Positions 52,501 to 60,575 of a DNA stretch of 60,606 bases are shown one piece after another. Position 1 is the stretch's first letter; every line of letters begins with the position of its first letter. Below the pieces are notes generated by a model. It was not told the DNA's origin. It worked only from the letters and a program-made list of their open reading frames with translations, and did no database searches. Both the position numbers and the translations under genes were made by a program. Source of the stretch: an uncultured Bacteroidales bacterium (lineage in GTDB: Bacteria > Bacteroidota > Bacteroidia > Bacteroidales > UBA932); NCBI GenBank assembly GCA_944326385.1, contig CALVDT010000087.1, positions 1-60,606 of the forward strand. Direction: 5' to 3'.

Positions 52501-54056
52501 GCCAGACCTTCATTTATCTTTCTGAATATGATGTTCTTCTTTTCATCAGGCTGAGGCGGCTTCAGGAAGAGCGAACACATCACAGGACTGAGTGTCAGTG
52601 CGACGATGGTAGATATGATCACCGAGACGGCAATGGTGATAGTGAACTGTCTGAACAGCTGTCCGGTAATCCCGGAGAGGAAACTTACCGGGACAAACAC
52701 GGCGCAGAGGACCAGTGACATGGCTATGAGTGCTCCTCCGATTCCGCGCATGGCCTTTTTCGTCGCCTCGTATGGGGACAGATGTTCTTCCCTCATGATC
52801 CTGTCCACGTTCTCGACCACGACTATCGCATCGTCCACCACAATACCGATGGCCAGGATAAGTCCGAGCAATGTCATCATGTTCAGCGAGAAGCCGAAGA
52901 TAAGCATGATGCCGAATGTTCCGATAAGCGATATAGGGACTGCGATGGCCGGTATAAGCGTCGCCCTCCAGCTCTGGAGCGAGAGGAACACCACCAGTAT
53001 CACAAGCAGCAAGGCTTCAAACAACGTCCTGTAGACATGATGGATGGACTCGGAAATATAAGTCGTCATGTCGAAAGGGATGTCATAGGTGATGCCTTCC
53101 GGGAACGACTTGGCGATCTCCTTCATTTCCTTCTTCACATTCTCGGCCACTTCAAGGGCATTTGCACCTGGAAGCATGTAGACATCCATCACGGCGGCAT
53201 TGCCTCCGTTGATTCCGCTTTCGGTGTTGTACGACTGGGCCTCAAGAGAGACTCTGGCGACATCCTTCAATCTGATGAGGGAACCGTCCTGTCCGGCCCT
53301 TATGACTATGTTCTCGAACTGGTTTACCGATGACAGCCTGCCTGTGGCCGTGATGGGAATGGTCACATCGACATTCTCTATCGGCTGCTGGCCGAGTACG
53401 CCTGCCGCTGATTCCCGGTTCTGGTCTTTCAGCGCTTTCTGGAGATCCTGGACGGTCAGGCCGAGGCTTGCAAGCTTGTCCGGCTGGACCCATATCTGCA
53501 TGGCATAATAGCGGCTGCCGACATTGGACACTCGGCCCACGCCAGGGACTCGCCTGAGCATGTCGAGGACATTCAGGGTAGCGTAGTTGCTCAGATAAAT
53601 CTCGTCGAATTTCGGGTCGTCCGTCAGCAAGGTGACTGTCACCAGCTTGTTCGCCGCCACCTTTTCCACGGAGATACCGTTCTGTACCACTTCTACCGGA
53701 AGCCTGGCTTCAGCCTGCTTCACCCTGTTCTGGACTTCGACTGCGGCCAGATCGGGATTACTGGATATGTCGAATGTGATATTGGCCGTAAAGCTTCCGG
53801 AATTCGTGTTCTTGGACTCCATGTAAAGCATACCCGGAGTTCCGTTGAGTTCCTGTTCGATAGGCGTGGCTACAGCCTGCGCCACAGTCTGCGCACTTGC
53901 ACCGGGATACGATGCCGTCACTCTGACCACCGGAGGCACGATGTCCGGATACTGGTCCACAGGCAGCAATGTGAGCCCGATCATGCCCACGAGCACGATT
54001 ATGACCGATATGACCGTCGAGAAGACCGGTCTGTCTATGAAAAAGTCGGATTTCAT
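49566..54056 (-). CDS. RND efflux pump fused to an outer-membrane factor
   Basis: One 1496-residue frame with two complete proteins in it. Residues 1-1025 are an AcrB/MexB-type (HAE1) pump: FSTVISVIIVLVGMIGLTLL at TM1, GIVVDDAIVVVENVDRIM with the proton-relay Asp pair near 409, and GLVAKNAILIVEFAKEE with the Lys in TM10. Residues 1030-1496 are a NodT/TolC-type outer-membrane factor: FSWEIDLWGHLRWASREKL, LLTRRPDLRQSEQELKAAEA and FGKRKANFKAAISKYNQARL. The joint reads KEKMARKKHKSGG, then SAALVAATVIMAGTMTMSC, which is a complete lipoprotein signal with an in-frame ATG at 50969. So either the signal is now a thirteenth membrane segment or the factor is also made separately from that ATG. The adaptor gene precedes it by 11 bases. 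Confidence 0.93.
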   Translation of the reverse strand: MKSDFFIDRPVFSTVISVIIVLVGMIGLTLLPVDQYPDIVPPVVRVTASYPGASAQTVAQAVATPIEQELNGTPGMLYMESKNTNSGSFTANITFDISSNPDLAAVEVQNRVKQAEARLPVEVVQNGISVEKVAANKLVTVTLLTDDPKFDEIYLSNYATLNVLDMLRRVPGVGRVSNVGSRYYAMQIWVQPDKLASLGLTVQDLQKALKDQNRESAAGVLGQQPIENVDVTIPITATGRLSSVNQFENIVIRAGQDGSLIRLKDVARVSLEAQSYNTESGINGGNAAVMDVYMLPGANALEVAENVKKEMKEIAKSFPEGITYDIPFDMTTYISESIHHVYRTLFEALLLVILVVFLSLQSWRATLIPAIAVPISLIGTFGIMLIFGFSLNMMTLLGLILAIGIVVDDAIVVVENVDRIMREEHLSPYEATKKAMRGIGGALIAMSLVLCAVFVPVSFLSGITGQLFRQFTITIAVSVIISTIVALTLSPVMCSLFLKPPQPDEKKNIIFRKINEGLATGNRFYEKVIRASIRHRRRMFAFFGITLIGIWVISSLVPTSFMPKEDQGYFTVELELPVGATLERTRVITDRAMDFLMRQPDIQYVLNVTGTSPRVGSNQSNSQLTVIMKPWKERKERNINRTMEMIRDSLSLYPESKVYLSTPAVIPGLGTSGGFSMVLEARGDATYEDLQRAADTLMFYASQRKELTGLSTNVQRDIPQLFFDADRDKIQMIGVPLADVFSTLKAFTGSIYVNDFNMFNRVYRVYIQADAPYRAHKENLNLFFVKSSNGTMVPVNALGNTYYTTGPGTINRFNMYYAVTVNGEAAHGYSSGQAMDILEELVAEHLPDNIGVEWSGLSYQEKKEGGQTGIVLGLALLFVFLFLAAQYESWSIPIAVLLSLPIAIAGAYLGVWILGYESNVYFLIGLVMLVGLVAKNAILIVEFAKEEVEKGKSLVEATVTAAHLRFRPIVMTSLAFILGMLPLVFATGPGSESRQDIGTGVFFGMIVAITAGIVFVPFFFVQIYKMKEKMARKKHKSGGSAALVAATVIMAGTMTMSCSPSKHCAAPELDLPESFSGIAGTDTLTWADVEWWKIYPDTTLQHLIREALEYNKDMLVAAERLREMEYRYKIQRSELWPSISASVYGENEYTNYSGKDPADDPVVSVLGSFSWEIDLWGHLRWASREKLAEYFASIEAQRALRISLIAEVAEAYFDLQSLDNELLIVRRTLQTWDEGVQKAKLRLEGGLTSDIPYQQALVERATTAALVPELEKKVAMKESELAFLTGSYPKHIDRSRIPLELSYRDDIPVGVPSQLLTRRPDLRQSEQELKAAEAAVGVAQAERFPTFTISFDGGAETNTLENIIRAPYYYIIGNLASPIFEFGKRKANFKAAISKYNQARLNYEKDVLQAFKEVYDAIVNYNSSVKNTSLKFDLQEASKQYVSLANLQYINGAISYMDVLDAQRAYFSSQVELSNAIMEEYKGLVVLYKALGGGWQ

Positions 54057-54067
54057 CTTGCGTCTGT

Positions 54068-55294
54068 TTACTTGTTTTCTGCTGCAGGTGCTTCAGCTGT
54101 GCGGGCTTTCTGTCCATGAGACAGCTTGTGGTATCCTTCCACTACGATATTCTCTCCAGGGAGAAGGCCTCTTTCCACCACTGTCTTGTTTCCTGTTTCA
54201 GGTCCGAGTTCTATGAAGCGCTTTTCCGCGATACCGTCATTCCGCAGCACGAAGATATATGCTCCGCTCTTTTCGGTAATCAACGCCTTTGTCGGGACAA
54301 CTACCGCATCTTCCCTGATATCAAGCAGAAGTGTCACGTTTGTGAACTGTCCTGGAAGCAGGTCATGGTCAGGATTCGGCATTTCAGCCCTGACGGAGAA
54401 GGTGCCTGAACGGGAATCCACCTGCGGATCGGCGAAATCCACAAGCCCCCTGTATTTATAGACAGACTTGTCGGCCATGGTGATGGTGATGTACGGATCC
54501 CATTTCCTGGTAGAGTCTTTCTGGCCGATGTTGACATTCCTTGCCTTGCTTATCTGGTAGTCGAGATCGGTCATCTTGAACTCGACATCCACAGTATCGC
54601 TTTTCACGACATTCGCCAGAAGGGACTGCCCGCCCGGCCCCACCAGCGTACCGATGTCGACATACCTCTCGCTGATATAACCGCTGATAGGAGAACGGAC
54701 GGTAGTATAGCTGAGTGCAAGTTCATCCTGTTTCAGATCGGCTTCGCTCATCAGGACTTCGGCTTTCGCGCTTTCGTATGCGGCTATGGCATTGTCAAGG
54801 TCAAGCTGGCTGGCAGCATTCTGCTCGAAAAGAGGGCGGATACGGTTCAGGTCGCGTTCAGCCTTCTGCGCCAATGCCTTGTTCCTTTCAAGCATTGCCC
54901 TGGCCCTGTCGGCCTGTGCCTGATACTGCCTCGGGTCTATGATGAAAAGCACCTGATTCTTCTCGACATATGTACCTTCCTCGAAATGCATCTCTTCAAG
55001 ATAGCCTTCCACCCTGGCACGCACTTCCACGAACTGCTGCGCCTTGATTGTTCCCGGATATTCACCGTAGATTTTGACATCCTGGGTCGAAACGGTCTCG
55101 ATCGTCACTATCGGTATATCCTCATGCGGCGGTTCCGGCCGTGTCAGCCAGATGATCAGCCCGGCAAGCAACAGCAGGAACACCGCCAGAATGGCCCAGA
55201 ATTTCCAACTGTATTTCCTTATCTTGAATACCATGTATTTTGACTTGCTGTCAAGACTGCTGTAAGTATCTTTCAGAAATGTAGATCCTTTCAT
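54068..55294 (-). CDS. RND efflux periplasmic adaptor (membrane fusion protein)
   Basis: The adaptor links the pump to the outer-membrane factor. A membrane anchor (FWAILAVFLLLLAGLIIWL) is followed by a lipoyl half (KIYGEYPGTIKAQQFVEVRA; GYLEEMHFEEGTYVEKNQVL), a coiled hairpin (RARAMLERNKALAQKAERDL), the second lipoyl half (SPISGYISERYVDIGTLVGP) and beta-barrel domains (VDFADPQVDSRSGTFSVRAE; PGQFTNVTLLLD). The start is uncertain: ATG at 55294 (MKGSTFLKD) fits the -7 box at 55336, while the ATG at 55234 (MVFKIRKYSWKFW) gives the most typical N-terminus and 55324 is too close to the box. It heads the efflux operon. Confidence 0.92.
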   Translation of the reverse strand: MKGSTFLKDTYSSLDSKSKYMVFKIRKYSWKFWAILAVFLLLLAGLIIWLTRPEPPHEDIPIVTIETVSTQDVKIYGEYPGTIKAQQFVEVRARVEGYLEEMHFEEGTYVEKNQVLFIIDPRQYQAQADRARAMLERNKALAQKAERDLNRIRPLFEQNAASQLDLDNAIAAYESAKAEVLMSEADLKQDELALSYTTVRSPISGYISERYVDIGTLVGPGGQSLLANVVKSDTVDVEFKMTDLDYQISKARNVNIGQKDSTRKWDPYITITMADKSVYKYRGLVDFADPQVDSRSGTFSVRAEMPNPDHDLLPGQFTNVTLLLDIREDAVVVPTKALITEKSGAYIFVLRNDGIAEKRFIELGPETGNKTVVERGLLPGENIVVEGYHKLSHGQKARTAEAPAAENK

Positions 55295-55335
55295 TTTCCC
55301 GTTCATTTTTGTGCGGTTACACATTGAAGCCGCGG

Positions 55336-55343
55336 CAAATTTA
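55336..55343 (-). promoter_or_regulatory. Putative -7 box of the efflux operon (TAAATTTG)
   Basis: It matches TAnnTTTG; ATGs at 55306 and 55294 lie 30-42 bases downstream. Confidence 0.55.
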
Positions 55344-55441
55344 CAAAAAATATACCTTATAGATGCCTTTTACGGAATTTTCTGTCAAGATAAAGCAGGC
55401 TCATCATCATTTATGGGGATATAAGGGAATCTGTTTTTCGC

Positions 55442-55449
55442 TATCTTTG
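55442..55449 (+). promoter_or_regulatory. Putative -7 box of feoAB (TATCTTTG)
   Basis: It matches TAnnTTTG, 21 bases before the ATG at 55471. No Fur-type box is recognised. Confidence 0.6.
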
Positions 55450-55470
55450 CGGGCGGAAATATAGCGGAAC

Positions 55471-57852
55471 ATGAAATTATCTGAATTGAAGACCGGAGAA
55501 CGTGGCGTAGTGGTAAGGGTGAGCGGCCACGGAAGTTTCCGGAAAAGGATACTCGAGTTGGGGTTCATCAAAGGCAATGTCGTGAAAGTCATTCTGAATG
55601 CGCCTTTGAAAGATCCTATCGAATATGAAATCATCGGTTACAAGATATCGTTGAGAAGGGAAGAGGCGGACATGATAGAGGTCATCAGCGAATCCGAAGC
55701 GAAGGAAAGTCTCGAAAAGCCGGCCTCTCCTGGTGTCATAGAAGATGCCTGTGAAGATGCCGAAGCCCTGGCGCAGAGGATGAAGGACCTGGCGGAACAG
55801 CGGAGGCATGTCATAAGGGTGGCTTTGGTGGGCAACCCCAACTGCGGCAAGACATCCCTTTTCAACATAGCTTCCGGCAGCCACGAGCACGTAGGGAACT
55901 ACAGCGGTGTGACAGTGGATGCGAAAGAAGGGAATTTCGAATACGGGGGCTACAAGTTCATCATAGTGGACCTCCCGGGCACATATTCCATATCCGGGTT
56001 CAGCCCCGAAGAGCTGTATGTGCGCCGGAATCTGGTGGAAGAGACCCCGGATATCGTCATCAATGTCGTGGACTCGTCAAATCTGGAGAGAAACCTCTAC
56101 CTCACCACACAGATTATCGACATGAACCTGAGAGTCGTCATGGCGCTCAACATGTATGATGAGCTGAAGGCCAAGGGAGATGAACTGGATATCACCACAT
56201 TGGGGCATCTGCTCGGGATGCCTCTGATCCCTACCGTAAGCAAGACCGGGGAAGGGATAAACGACCTGTTCGACAAGGTGATCGAGCTATATGAGAATTC
56301 CGACCCGCAGATAGCCAGACATATACACATAAACCATGGCGCCGAGCTCGAACATTCCATCGACCGGGTGAAGCTTGCCATACAGAAGAATGAGGATATA
56401 AGATACAAGTATTCCACGAGATATCTCGCCATCCGATTCCTCGAGAATGACAAGGAGGTGGCCGGGATCATCGACACCCTGCCGAACAAGGATGAAATCA
56501 TAGCCATAAGATTCGAGGAGCAGAAGCGGTTCGAGCATCTCATGGGCACCTCCACCGAATCCGCCATCATAGATGCAAAATACGCTTTCGTAAAAGGCGC
56601 GCTCACGGAGACGTACAAATCCGGCAAAATACGCAAGAAGCACAGGACCATAACCGACAGGATCGATGCCATAGTGACAAACCGGTGGCTCGCCTTCCCG
56701 ATATTCTTCCTGCTGCTTTACATAGTGTTCTTCGGGACATTCACATTGGGAGAATATCCTATGCAGTGGATTGACTGGATCGTGGCCAGATTCAGCGATT
56801 TCATCGGCTCAATAATGCCGGAAGGAATGCTGAAGGACCTTGTGACAGACGGCATCATCGGAGGCGTGGGCAGTGTACTCGTGTTCCTGCCGAACATCGT
56901 CCTGCTGTATTTCTTCATTTCCCTGCTTGAAGATTCGGGCTACATGGCCAGAGCCGCATTCATCATGGACAGACTGATGCACAAGATGGGGCTGCACGGG
57001 AAGTCTTTCATCCCCATGATCATGGGATTCGGGTGCAACGTGCCTGCCATCATGGCCACACGCACCATCGAAAGCCCCAAGAGCAGGCTTATCACCATGC
57101 TTGTAATACCGTTCATGTCATGCTCCGGACGGCTTCCCGTATACCTGCTCATCACAGGGGCATTCTTTCCCCGCCATGGAGGGCTGGTACTGCTCGGCAT
57201 CTATGCATTCGGCATATTCATGGCCATATTGTCCGCAAAAGTCCTCAGCCGGTTCTTCAAGGATGACGATTTGCCGTTCGTGATGGAACTGCCGCCGTAC
57301 AGGGTCCCGACCTCGAAATCCATCCTCAGGCATACCTGGGAGAAAGGCAAGCAATATCTGCACAAGATAACGGGAATCATCCTGATAAGTTCCGTCATCA
57401 TATGGTTTCTGGGCTATTTCCCGAATCATAATGACTATCCGGACAAGGCCGCTCAGCAGGAGCATTCCTTCCTGGGCTACATCGGGAAAACCATCGAACC
57501 TGTGCTGAAACCGTTGGGCTTCGACTGGCAGATGGGAGTAGGTGTCATTTCAGGCGTAGCAGCGAAAGAACTTGTAGTGAGTTCCATGGGTGTCATGTAC
57601 AGCATAGATGATGATGTGGAATCAGGAACAGGCGAGACCAAGCTCCAGCAGGCTCTGCAGAACAGCATAACGCCTGCAGCCGCACTCGCTTTCATGGTCT
57701 TCGTTCTGCTGTATTTCCCTTGCATAGCGACCTTCGGGGCCATGATGGCTGAAACAGGCGGATGGAAATGGCCTCTGTTCTCGGCTGTTTATACCATAGC
57801 CATAGCATGGGCAATCGCCTTCATCGTCTACAGGCTGGCCCTGCTTTTCTAA
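55471..57852 (+). CDS. feoB: Fused FeoA-FeoB ferrous iron transporter
   Basis: A 793-residue protein. Residues 1-75 are a FeoA SH3-like domain (MKLSELKTGERGVVVRVSGH). From about 110 comes the FeoB GTPase: VALVGNPNCGKTSLFNIASG is G1, NYSGVTVDAKEG switch I, DLPGTYSISG G3, and ALNMYD G4. The membrane part has the Gate repeats GDGIIGGVGSVLVF-like GIIGGVGSVLVFLPNIVLLY and ARAAFIMDRLMHKMGLHGKS, then GCNVPAIMATRT and VSSMGVMYS-type GVAAKELVVSSMGVMY. FeoA-FeoB fusions are normal in Bacteroidota. It takes Fe(II) through the inner membrane and is probably a single-gene unit. No terminator is obvious. Confidence 0.96.
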   Translation: MKLSELKTGERGVVVRVSGHGSFRKRILELGFIKGNVVKVILNAPLKDPIEYEIIGYKISLRREEADMIEVISESEAKESLEKPASPGVIEDACEDAEALAQRMKDLAEQRRHVIRVALVGNPNCGKTSLFNIASGSHEHVGNYSGVTVDAKEGNFEYGGYKFIIVDLPGTYSISGFSPEELYVRRNLVEETPDIVINVVDSSNLERNLYLTTQIIDMNLRVVMALNMYDELKAKGDELDITTLGHLLGMPLIPTVSKTGEGINDLFDKVIELYENSDPQIARHIHINHGAELEHSIDRVKLAIQKNEDIRYKYSTRYLAIRFLENDKEVAGIIDTLPNKDEIIAIRFEEQKRFEHLMGTSTESAIIDAKYAFVKGALTETYKSGKIRKKHRTITDRIDAIVTNRWLAFPIFFLLLYIVFFGTFTLGEYPMQWIDWIVARFSDFIGSIMPEGMLKDLVTDGIIGGVGSVLVFLPNIVLLYFFISLLEDSGYMARAAFIMDRLMHKMGLHGKSFIPMIMGFGCNVPAIMATRTIESPKSRLITMLVIPFMSCSGRLPVYLLITGAFFPRHGGLVLLGIYAFGIFMAILSAKVLSRFFKDDDLPFVMELPPYRVPTSKSILRHTWEKGKQYLHKITGIILISSVIIWFLGYFPNHNDYPDKAAQQEHSFLGYIGKTIEPVLKPLGFDWQMGVGVISGVAAKELVVSSMGVMYSIDDDVESGTGETKLQQALQNSITPAAALAFMVFVLLYFPCIATFGAMMAETGGWKWPLFSAVYTIAIAWAIAFIVYRLALLF

Positions 57853-57898
57853 GGCGACATCACAACAAATGGGGATTGACCGGAACAGGCGGACTTGC

Positions 57899-57906
57899 TA
57901 TCTTTG
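57899..57906 (+). promoter_or_regulatory. Putative -7 box (TATCTTTG)
   Basis: It matches TAnnTTTG. The next credible gene on this strand starts at 58257, so it would give a long leader or a separate small RNA. Confidence 0.45.
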
Positions 57907-58076
57907 CATCAGAAATTAATTTTTCGAAGCCATAAAAATGTTCAGATCCTTTTAAGAAGCTGGTTGGATTTTGACATTATAAAAGTTTTTCCAATAAAAC
58001 TTCAATCAGCTTGTAATTGTTGTGGAAAGCGGACCGGTGTGAGCCGGAGAAGTTTTGAATGTCTTTACGAGAGACA

Positions 58077-58143
58077 GAGGGTGGCTCAAAAGGAAGATTT
58101 TCGAATCAGGTGTAATGCGGAAAGACCCTTTTGAGCCGCCCTC
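58077..58143. repeat. Palindromic element, copy 2
   Basis: The ends gagggtggctcaaaagg and cccttttgagccgccctc are nearly perfect reverse complements and match the ends of the element at 34605-34657. Only the centres differ in length. Confidence 0.75.
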
Positions 58144-58256
58144 TTCACCCAGTCCTCCGTCCATCCAAAGACATTCCGCACTTTTGGCGTCATTGCTCCA
58201 TGGACCGGAGGAAATGATCAGCCATAAGGTTTATGCTAACATTGAAAACAAGGAAT

Positions 58257-58967
58257 ATGAAAAAGGATAACAGGTTCTTATCTCCCGACATGAAAATGTC
58301 CGATCTGGTGGAAATCAACTACCGGCTGATTCCCGTATTGTCAAGACTCGGGCTGAATATCGGTTTCGGGGAAAAGACGGCAGCTCAGATCTGCAGGGAT
58401 ACCGGTGTGGATGTCAATGCTTTCATTCTCATCTGCAAAATGTATTCGTATCAAGGATACTTGCCTACCGAGGACGCTCTGGAGTCCGCCGATGCGCTTT
58501 CAGTCCTGAAATACCTGCATAATTCACATTCATTTTACCTTGACGACGGGTTCAGGAATCTGGAGCAGCTGATGGACAGGCTCGTAGCCCCATGCAACAG
58601 ACAGCAGAAAAAGGTCATACTGGATTTTCTCGGCGGATACAGGAAAGAGGTGGAAAACCATTTCGAGTACGAGGAGAATGTCTTTTTCCCGTACGTGGAA
58701 TCCGTTCTGGAAGGCAAAGCGACAGGAGACTATTCGGCGGCAGCTTTCGAGGAAAACCACAGCAACATCGAAGAGAAACTCAACGACCTGAAAAACATCG
58801 TGATGAAGTATTTGCCTCCTGCATGCAGCCAGCGTCTTGCCAACGAGGTTCTCTATGCTTTGTTCTCTCTTTCCGAAGATCTTGAAAAACACACGAATAT
58901 CGAAAATCTGGTGCTTGTCCCGATGGTGAACAGGCTGGAAAAAGGAAAGGAGGGCAATATCCGATGA
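58257..58967 (+). CDS. Hemerythrin-domain protein, iron-sulfur repair (RIC/ScdA-like)
   Basis: The start at 58257 (MKKDNRFLSPDMKMSDLVEI) follows an aagga ribosome site; an ATG at 58233 is less likely. Residues 10-65 resemble the N-terminal domain of ScdA/YtfE proteins (LIPVLSRLGLNIGFGEKTAA). The hemerythrin part follows with iron-binding His and Glu: LHNSHSFYLDD, NHFEYEENVFFPYVE, FEENHSNIEEKLNDL and LEKHTNIENLVLVPMV. The family repairs iron-sulfur clusters or senses oxygen or nitric oxide. The stop overlaps the start of the LuxR-type gene (ATGA). Position beside feoAB fits iron homeostasis or nitrosative stress. Confidence 0.87.
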   Translation: MKKDNRFLSPDMKMSDLVEINYRLIPVLSRLGLNIGFGEKTAAQICRDTGVDVNAFILICKMYSYQGYLPTEDALESADALSVLKYLHNSHSFYLDDGFRNLEQLMDRLVAPCNRQQKKVILDFLGGYRKEVENHFEYEENVFFPYVESVLEGKATGDYSAAAFEENHSNIEEKLNDLKNIVMKYLPPACSQRLANEVLYALFSLSEDLEKHTNIENLVLVPMVNRLEKGKEGNIR

Positions 58968-59554
58968 TGAAAGTTTTCCTGATAATGCCGTCCCGTGTGA
59001 TGGCCAGAGGCATAGAGGGGGTTTTCCATGATCTCGGGGAGTTCCAGGTCGAAGGCATCGTCCCGGATCTGTCGCCAAGGGAAGAGACCATGCTGAAGAA
59101 TCTGTCTGCCGATGCGATAATCGTGGATCCCGCAGTCTTCGCCCATTCTTCGCAATCCAATGCCAGACAGTACATTTCCGCTTATACGGATGCTGCCATT
59201 GTGGCTTTCTCCAGCATTATTCTCGGAGATGAGGCGGCAAGGCAATATGATGCCGTTCTCAATCTCTACGACAGCCCGGCTGATATTATCCATAAACTCA
59301 GGTCAGCCGTATCTTCTCCCCGCGAGCATGAACCAAGCGGAAAAGAAGAACTGTCGGCAAGAGAGAAAGACATCCTAATCTGTGTCGCCAAAGGTCTTAT
59401 AAACAAGGAGATCGCCGATCTGTTCAACATTTCCATCCACACAGTGATAACCCACCGCCGGAACATAACCAGAAAGACCGGGATAAAAACTGTCGCCGGA
59501 CTTACCGTCTATGCTCTGCTGAACAACCTTATAGATGCATCATCCGTGGAATAA
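58964..59554 (+). CDS. LuxR-type transcriptional regulator with degenerate receiver
   Basis: A 196-residue protein. The first 115 residues look like a response-regulator receiver fold (MMKVFLIMPSRVMARGIEGV; SADAIIVDPAVFAHSS), but the usual acidic pair after the first strand is replaced by Met-Pro, and the conserved Lys is not evident, so phosphorylation is doubtful; the Asp in IIVDP remains. Residues about 130-192 are a LuxR helix-turn-helix: LSAREKDILICVAKGLINKE and IADLFNISIHTVITHRRNIT. It is translationally coupled to the hemerythrin gene, which suggests that the hemerythrin passes a redox or nitric oxide signal to it. Confidence 0.88.
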   Translation: MMKVFLIMPSRVMARGIEGVFHDLGEFQVEGIVPDLSPREETMLKNLSADAIIVDPAVFAHSSQSNARQYISAYTDAAIVAFSSIILGDEAARQYDAVLNLYDSPADIIHKLRSAVSSPREHEPSGKEELSAREKDILICVAKGLINKEIADLFNISIHTVITHRRNITRKTGIKTVAGLTVYALLNNLIDASSVE

Positions 59555-59563
59555 ACCGGAATT

Positions 59564-60292
59564 CTAGAAATTGAATGCCAGACCGAAGCCGCCGCTTCTG
59601 CATGTACCGAGCGAAAGGGATAAGGATTCATGTCCCGGAGTCATGCCGTATTGCCGGTTGTTGTATTCATCGGCTATGGCACCTAAGGCCCTGTTGCCTT
59701 TTACCAGCAACGGTATACCTGATGCCAGGCCGGCGACACCAAGACCGGTGCAGACAGCCCCTATGGCGGTAGTGGAACTGTCGTGGAATCCAAAATCCTG
59801 TTCTTCGGCGCCTGCCGCACACATCACACCCCCGACAAAAAGAAGGCCGGCACCGAACCATGTAAGATAAAGACCGGCAGAGCGTTGCCGGCTTGCTTTC
59901 AGATACCGGCTTCCATATGTCTTATAACCGACATAGTCCATAATCTGGTCAGGAGTCAATACCGCCGGCCCCATATAGTATCTGCCATGTCTGTAATACA
60001 GTCTTCCGGGAATCACGGCACCGGACATCATAAGGTCTTCCAGCACATCCTGTCTTCCGCTGAATACCTGTTCCTTGCCGTTGCTGAAAACAATCCTGTC
60101 CACTCTGGACAACGAGGCTCTGAAATCAGGCCCTTCCTGGTTGTCCCACATTCTGTACAGGACATAATCGTCTCCGATTTCCTTTATCAGAGCTTCTACA
60201 GACGCTGCATCATTGAAATAAATCCAGTCCTGAGCCTGGATGCCGCAGCATATCCCCATGCATAAGCATACAAAAAACACTTTAATATTCAT
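59564..60292 (-). CDS. Envelope protein of unknown function
   Basis: A 242-residue protein with a signal peptide (MNIKVFFVCLCMGICCGIQA). The middle part repeats themes seen in Bacteroidota envelope proteins (RVDRIVFSNGKEQVFSG; TPDQIMDYVGYKTYGSRYLK), then two hydrophobic segments (SAGLYLTWFGAGLLFVGGVM; AIGAVCTGLGVAGLASGIPL) occur before a C-terminal segment ending in FGLAFNF. That final aromatic pattern resembles outer-membrane proteins. I do not recognise a named family. It converges with the LuxR-type gene, 9 bases apart. Confidence 0.72.
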   Translation of the reverse strand: MNIKVFFVCLCMGICCGIQAQDWIYFNDAASVEALIKEIGDDYVLYRMWDNQEGPDFRASLSRVDRIVFSNGKEQVFSGRQDVLEDLMMSGAVIPGRLYYRHGRYYMGPAVLTPDQIMDYVGYKTYGSRYLKASRQRSAGLYLTWFGAGLLFVGGVMCAAGAEEQDFGFHDSSTTAIGAVCTGLGVAGLASGIPLLVKGNRALGAIADEYNNRQYGMTPGHESLSLSLGTCRSGGFGLAFNF

Positions 60293-60378
60293 TATCCTGC
60301 TGTTTTCAGAAACTGTCCATGTATTTTCATATCATAGATTCCATGAAGCATTTTCAAAATACAAAACACGTTCCAGTA

Positions 60379-60409
60379 TTGTTTTTTAAGACAATTTATC
60401 ATACCTTTG
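60379..60409 (+). promoter_or_regulatory. Putative promoter of tRNA-Leu
   Basis: TACCTTTG (60402-60409) matches TAnnTTTG, with TTG (60379-60381) 20 bases upstream as -33 element. The tRNA begins 75 bases later. Confidence 0.6.
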
Positions 60410-60483
60410 CCGACCACAACAGTGTTGTCTATCGACAGATCCTGCGCCAGGCAGATATCCAGATGCCGCGCCGGTTCGGACAG

Positions 60484-60567
60484 GCCCGGATGGCGGAATC
60501 GGTAGACGCGTTGGTCTCAAACACCAATGTCCGAAAGGATGTGCCGGTTCGACCCCGGCTCCGGGTA
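60484..60567 (+). tRNA. tRNA-Leu (anticodon CAA)
   Basis: A class II tRNA. The acceptor stem is GCCCGGA with TCCGGGT (a G-T pair at the end), the anticodon stem ttggt/accaa holds the loop ctcaaac with anticodon CAA, a long variable arm (gtccgaaaggatgt) follows, and the T arm has GGTTCGACCC. The discriminator is A and no CCA is encoded. Confidence 0.93.
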
Positions 60568-60575
60568 CACAGATA

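Larger units (their letters stand above)
57853..58256 (+). other. Long leader of the hemerythrin operon
   Basis: No gene is seen in these 404 bases. A -7 box at 57899 is followed by a nested hairpin: AAGCTGGTT (57957-57965) with AATCAGCTT (58004-58012, one G-U pair), enclosing AAGTTTT (57983-57989) with AAAACTT (57996-58002). A copy of the palindromic element lies at 58077-58143. The region is AT-rich up to about 58015. A transcript from the box would carry about 350 untranslated bases. Confidence 0.5.
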
